Shown in pieces: positions 7,481-9,833 of a stretch of DNA of 9,833 nt (positions within the stretch are counted from its first letter, which is position 1; each line of letters begins with the position of its first letter). Below the pieces are notes generated by a model. It made no database searches. It saw nothing but the letters and a program-made list of their open reading frames with translations, and was not told the origin of the DNA. The stretch is from a halophilic archaeon J07HX64 (lineage in GTDB: Archaea; Halobacteriota; Halobacteria; Halobacteriales; Haloarculaceae). Location: positions 2,622,925 through 2,632,757 of the forward strand of contig KE356579.1 of NCBI GenBank assembly GCA_000416085.1, written 5' to 3'. Made by a program: the position numbers and the translations under genes.

Positions 7481-8212
7481 TCACTCCTCGGGAGGGCCGG
7501 TCTGGCTGTGCTCGTCGGGGTCGTCGGTCACGCGCCGGACACCGGGTTCGACGAACGCGTCGGACTGTCGTGTCCGGTTGCGCCGGGCGAGTCGGCCCCA
7601 CTCCTCGAGACCGGTCTCGATAGTCTCGCCCGAGAGTCCGATTGCATCGCCGAGCGCACACAGTTCACGGGGTGTACGCAGGTGGAGATGTGAGCGCGAG
7701 TCCGCACTGACCACGTACGGTGTGTCACACTGGTCGACCAGTTCCCGGAGTTTCCGGAGGTCACGGAGCGCCCGGACACGGGTGCCACCCCCGGTACGGA
7801 GCACCTGCCGGAGATTGAACTCGACGCGGACACTGTTCTCGCGGGCTGTGCGTGCGAGAACGTGGTTGAAATCGCCGTCACCGGCCATCGGGTGTGCGAG
7901 CACGTCGACGGCGGCCTGCTCGACGGCGAACCGGTTTATCTGCGGGTCACCGCCGTGGACGAGTACGAGTGTCCGGCTCTCACGGTGTGAGCCGACGAAT
8001 CCGCTGGCACGCGAGGGGTCTGTGGCCCGCACCTCGACGGCCGACACCACGTCGATATCGTGTGCGCTCTCGACTCGCTCGGGGTCGTAGGAGACCGGTT
8101 GGTCACCGTGGTTCCGGACGACAATACCGTCGAAGCCGTACTCGTTGGCGGTCAGCGCCAGTCGTCCGACAGTGCTCTCACCGTCGGGTCTGGCGTGGAC
8201 CGCCGCGTACAT
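7481..8212 (-). CDS. rnp3: RNase P protein component 3 (Rpp30)
   Basis: This is a protein subunit of archaeal RNase P, which removes the 5' leader of precursor tRNAs; Rpp30 works with Pop5 on the catalytic domain of the RNA. The 243-residue TIM-barrel, PHP-like protein shows the family pattern: MYAAVHARPDG at the start, YGFDGIVVRNHGD (about 26-38), VVSAVEVRA (about 57-65), TLVLVHGGD, VDVLAHPMAGDGDFNHVLAR, YVVSADSRSHLHLRTPREL and a closing WGRLARRNRTRQSDAF. The start is the ATG at 8212, whose A is also the last base of the preceding gene's TGA, so translation is probably coupled. A GTG at 8215 would add one residue. It is the last gene of a three-gene unit. In many haloarchaea pop5 and the proteasome alpha gene follow, but here pyrC converges 31 bp away. 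Confidence 0.94.
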   Translation of the reverse strand: MYAAVHARPDGESTVGRLALTANEYGFDGIVVRNHGDQPVSYDPERVESAHDIDVVSAVEVRATDPSRASGFVGSHRESRTLVLVHGGDPQINRFAVEQAAVDVLAHPMAGDGDFNHVLARTARENSVRVEFNLRQVLRTGGGTRVRALRDLRKLRELVDQCDTPYVVSADSRSHLHLRTPRELCALGDAIGLSGETIETGLEEWGRLARRNRTRQSDAFVEPGVRRVTDDPDEHSQTGPPEE

Positions 8213-8640
8213 CACAGCACCCCGGCCGACTCGACGGCATCGATGGCACGCTCGCGGTTGGCGGGGTAGGACTCAACCTTCGCACGCATCGCGATGCCGT
8301 CACCCAGCCGTATCTCGCCGCCACAGGCGGCCTGTTTGTCCAGCGAGACAAACAGACTGCAGTCCTCGGTGACCCGTTCGTCGAGTTCACCGGACAGTCG
8401 GTCGCGCTCGGTTGCCGGAAGATCGTCCAGACTGTCAAGCACAGTCGCTATCGCGGCGGTCTCCTCGACACGGACCGACAGCACCAGGATCGGGTCGCCG
8501 TAGTGCCCCTCCGACTCCACCCGGTCGAGGTCGACCGCCTCGGGCAACACCCGTCGCAGTGCGTCCTCGACCAGACTCTCGTCCTCGGTCACGTAGCAGA
8601 ACGCCCGCAGGTCGACGTAGTGGAAGGGTACCGACGACAT
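8212..8640 (-). CDS. Predicted exosome-associated RNA-binding protein (COG1325 / DUF54 family)
   Basis: The 142-residue acidic protein belongs to the small archaeal family predicted from gene neighbourhood to be an exosome or RNase P partner (PF01877-type). Family features seen are an N-terminal beta-strand FHYVDLRAFCYVTED (6-20), the signature EGHYGDPILVLSVRV (about 44-58), a helical middle with the motif LFVSLDKQAACGGEI (about 95-109), and LGDGIAMRAKVESYP near the end. It starts at ATG 8640, six bases after the stop of the small upstream gene, and its TGA overlaps the rnp3 ATG by one base. No strong Shine-Dalgarno sequence is seen. The tight spacing and the pairing with rnp3 match the archaeal superoperon arrangement. 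The family call rests on these motifs and context; its biochemical role is not established. Confidence 0.88.
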   Translation of the reverse strand: MSSVPFHYVDLRAFCYVTEDESLVEDALRRVLPEAVDLDRVESEGHYGDPILVLSVRVEETAAIATVLDSLDDLPATERDRLSGELDERVTEDCSLFVSLDKQAACGGEIRLGDGIAMRAKVESYPANRERAIDAVESAGVL

Positions 8641-8646
8641 CTGAGG

Positions 8647-8859
8647 TTACCCGTCGGTTTCACTCGTCTCGTCGTCTCCGGTTTCGAGTGGTTCGAGGGC
8701 GTCACCGGAGAGTCCGGCCTCCTGACCCTCGTCGAACTGGACGACGTACGTCTCGTCCCCGAACATCGTCTCGGAGACGCGTGTGACCTCGCCGACCTCA
8801 CCGTCGTGGTTACTGTGTTTGTCCCGCAGACGAACACTGTCGCCTTTCTCGAAGCTCAT
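8647..8859 (-). CDS. Small acidic SH3/KOW-like protein of unknown function
   Basis: The 70-residue protein opens the rnp3 operon. Its core, FEKGDSVRLRDK (3-14), GEVGEVTRVSE (20-30) and ETYVVQFDEGQEAG (36-49), has the strand-turn-strand pattern of a small beta-barrel like KOW or SH3 domains, followed by a disordered acidic tail (EPLETGDDETSETDG). No membrane segment, signal or catalytic motif is visible. The start at ATG 8859 fits a TATA box about 26 bp upstream and a leaderless transcript. The exosome-associated gene begins six bases after its stop. By fold and company it may bind RNA or an RNA-processing complex, but this is inference; I do not recognise a named family. Confidence 0.82.
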   Translation of the reverse strand: MSFEKGDSVRLRDKHSNHDGEVGEVTRVSETMFGDETYVVQFDEGQEAGLSGDALEPLETGDDETSETDG

Positions 8860-8882
8860 ATCCCGATTTCAGTGGTCCTCGG

Positions 8883-8889
8883 TAAAAAG
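8883..8889 (-). promoter_or_regulatory. Probable TATA box of the rnp3 operon
   Basis: On the minus strand the sequence reads CTTTTTA, centred about 27 bp upstream of the ATG at 8859. This is the expected archaeal TATA spacing for a transcript that begins at or next to the start codon. It would drive all three minus-strand genes. Confidence 0.6.
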
Positions 8890-8932
8890 TGGGTGGAATC
8901 GCGCGGAGGAACAGCACGGGAGCCCCGAGCAC

Positions 8933-8947
8933 CGATTGTATCGATTG
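8933..8947. repeat. Tandem CGATTG direct repeat upstream of a TATA box
   Basis: CGATTG occurs at 8933-8938 and again at 8942-8947, a nine-base period, ending 17 bp before the plus-strand TATA-like run. The position suits an operator or activator site, but two short half-sites are weak evidence. Confidence 0.25.
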
Positions 8948-8964
8948 CGAGCCGAGACAAAGTG

Positions 8965-8971
8965 TTTTTTA
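8965..8971 (+). promoter_or_regulatory. Candidate TATA box for the idsA transcript
   Basis: The run TTTTTTA is the only strongly AT-rich element on the idsA side of the divergent region. It predicts a start near 8993-8998, giving idsA a leader of about 270 bases, unlike the leaderless genes elsewhere in the window. No AT-rich box lies 25-30 bp before the idsA ATG. Confidence 0.45.
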
Positions 8972-9022
8972 CAGTGGCCGTCGGAGTTGTCTGCAACCGA
9001 GGAGCCTGTTCCCCCAGAGGAC

Positions 9023-9125
9023 AACCGGCGCTGTGGTCCCGCCTGCGGCTGCCGTGGACCGATACCGGTTCGGGCTGGAGGCCACGTCTGGCGTCTGTCT
9101 GGCGGGTCGTCTCGGCCCCACAGCC
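9023..9125 (+). other. Two adjacent potential stem-loops in the idsA leader
   Basis: Stem 1: AACCGG (9023-9028) pairs with CCGGTT (9065-9070), and nested inside it GGTCC (9035-9039) pairs with GGACC (9056-9060). Stem 2: GGCTG (9073-9077) pairs with CAGCC (9121-9125), continuing through a bulge and a mismatch to GGCC (9080-9083) with GGCC (9114-9117). The second stem ends exactly before the ATG at 9126. Such pairings are not rare in GC-rich DNA, so a structured leader is only a suggestion. Confidence 0.3.
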
Positions 9126-9248
9126 ATGATTACACACCCAGACCCGGCGGTCAGGACAGCACAGTTGCGGCGGGCCAGTCTGGACACCGCACCGCTGGAC
9201 GGTCTCGGTGAGACGCCGGCTCTGGGGCGGACACACGCAGACGGTGCA

Positions 9249-9256
9249 GGGGGTGA
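9249..9256 (+). promoter_or_regulatory. Shine-Dalgarno-like sequence of idsA
   Basis: GGGGGTGA lies nine bases before the ATG at 9266. It matches the archaeal anti-SD complement GGAGGTGA with one base changed to a G that can still wobble-pair. It is the clearest ribosome binding site in the window and implies that idsA has a leader. Confidence 0.5.
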
Positions 9257-9265
9257 CGGGAAGAT

Positions 9266-9833
9266 ATGAGCAGAAAGGAGGATGTTGAGGCCGCGCTGAT
9301 GCGTCTGCGACCGGTCGTCGAGGAGGCGCTCTCGGACGTGGTCGACGGTTCCCCGCCGGAGCAGCTCACCAGTGCCTCACAGCACCTGATAGACGCCGGC
9401 GGCAAGCGGTTGCGGCCGGTGATACTCCTACTCGCCGCGGAGGCCGTCGCCAACCGCCAGACCGGTGACTCCGAGCGAGAGCCCGTCGAAACAAACGGTG
9501 GGAGTCGACTACCCGAGATTCCGGACGACCCCTCCGAGTACCGTCAGTTTCCCGCCGCCGACGGCCGAGGTGTCGACGTACTCACGGCTGCGGCCTGTAT
9601 CGAGGTGGTCCACACGTTCTCGCTCATCCACGACGACATCCTCGACGACGACGACGTGCGCCGCGGCGTGCCGGCCGTCCACCGGCAGTACGGCGACGAG
9701 ATGGCGATTCTCGCCGGTGACAAACTGTTTGCCCGCTCGTTCGAACTGTTGCTCGAAACCGGGGCCGCCCCGCGCAACGCGGTTCCCGCGCTCGGGATGC
9801 TCTCACGAACCTGCGTCAAACTCTGTGAGGGGG
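9266..9833 (+). CDS. idsA: Trans-polyprenyl diphosphate synthase (geranylgeranyl/farnesyl type), 3' end missing
   Basis: This enzyme condenses isopentenyl diphosphate onto allylic diphosphates to make the C15-C20 prenyl chains of archaeal ether lipids. The first 189 residues are in the window, and the frame is open to the end. Motifs are GGKRLRP (45-51), which binds IPP, and the first aspartate-rich motif with its surroundings, LIHDDILDDDDVRRG (120-134), which binds the Mg-allylic diphosphate. F118, five residues before that motif, matches the position that limits chain length in archaeal GGPP synthases. VPAVHRQYGDEMAILAGDKL (135-154) follows as expected. An acidic, low-complexity stretch of about 40 residues (63-102) separates the IPP site from the next helix and appears long for the family. 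The second aspartate-rich motif is beyond the window. The start ATG at 9266 has an SD-like sequence nine bases upstream. Exact product length is inferred. Confidence 0.93.
   Translation, partial: MSRKEDVEAALMRLRPVVEEALSDVVDGSPPEQLTSASQHLIDAGGKRLRPVILLLAAEAVANRQTGDSEREPVETNGGSRLPEIPDDPSEYRQFPAADGRGVDVLTAAACIEVVHTFSLIHDDILDDDDVRRGVPAVHRQYGDEMAILAGDKLFARSFELLLETGAAPRNAVPALGMLSRTCVKLCEG

Larger units (their letters stand above)
8860..9265. other. Divergent intergenic region between the rnp3 operon and idsA
   Basis: These 406 bp hold the minus-strand promoter near 8886, a tandem CGATTG repeat at 8933-8947, a plus-strand TATA-like box at 8965-8971, two potential stem-loops tiling 9023-9125 and an SD-like sequence before idsA. 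A plus frame ending at 9269 overlaps the idsA start as ATGA and could be read as a 47-codon ORF from ATG 9126 (or 78 codons from GTG 9033). Only about two thirds of its third positions are G or C, well below the neighbours. It is not clearly acidic and has no motif, so I do not call it a gene. No tRNA, SRP RNA or RNase P RNA signature was found here. Confidence 0.6.

Noticed and set aside
9061..9083. Sequence CCGGTTCGGGCTGG as a tRNA T-arm
   Set aside because: It does not fit the conserved TTCRANYC T-loop, and no acceptor, D-arm or anticodon stem can be placed around it.
7894..9129. Open plus-strand frame of 411 codons across the rnp3 operon
   Set aside because: It is antisense to three genes with family motifs and operon overlaps, and its translation is basic and low in motifs.
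9126..9269. 47-codon ORF before idsA as a confirmed gene
   Set aside because: Third-position GC of about 66% is low for the neighbours, there is no SD sequence or motif, and the ATGA overlap is uninformative. It is kept only as a possible leader ORF.

Overview
The window is GC-rich (about two thirds G+C by eye), with strongly acidic proteins, heavy G/C use at third codon positions and genes sitting directly behind TATA boxes with almost no leader. All recognisable products are archaeal housekeeping proteins of halophilic type, so the source is a haloarchaeon (class Halobacteria). I cannot name a genus. No insertion sequence, phage gene, CRISPR array, rRNA or tRNA was seen, and the region looks like ordinary chromosome.

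Layout. (1) 1-2306, plus: an Lhr-type superfamily 2 helicase whose beginning lies outside the window. (2) 2469-5141, plus: leucyl-tRNA synthetase (leuS) behind its own TATA box. (3) 5142-5469: a gap of about 330 bp without a convincing gene. (4) 5470-7449, plus: a probable two-gene unit, a lipoate-protein-ligase-fold protein followed 24 bp later by dihydroorotase (pyrC). (5) 7481-8859, minus, convergent with pyrC: a compact three-gene unit of a small SH3-like protein, a predicted exosome-associated RNA-binding protein (COG1325 / DUF54) and RNase P protein component 3 (rnp3, Rpp30). (6) 8860-9265: a divergent intergenic region of about 400 bp with a TATA box on each strand, a short direct repeat and a potentially folded leader. 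(7) 9266 to the window end, plus: the first 189 codons of a trans-polyprenyl diphosphate synthase (idsA) of archaeal lipid synthesis.

How they work together. The minus-strand trio is a remnant of the conserved archaeal exosome / RNase P / proteasome superoperon and points to coupled RNA processing. Helicase, LeuRS, lipoylation, pyrimidine synthesis and isoprenoid synthesis are separate core functions that happen to be neighbours. I found no convincing new system. The points most worth checking are the leader of idsA, the KMSKS loop of LeuRS (read here as AMSSS), the glutamate where many dihydroorotases carry a carboxylated lysine, and the small unknown protein that opens the RNA-processing operon.
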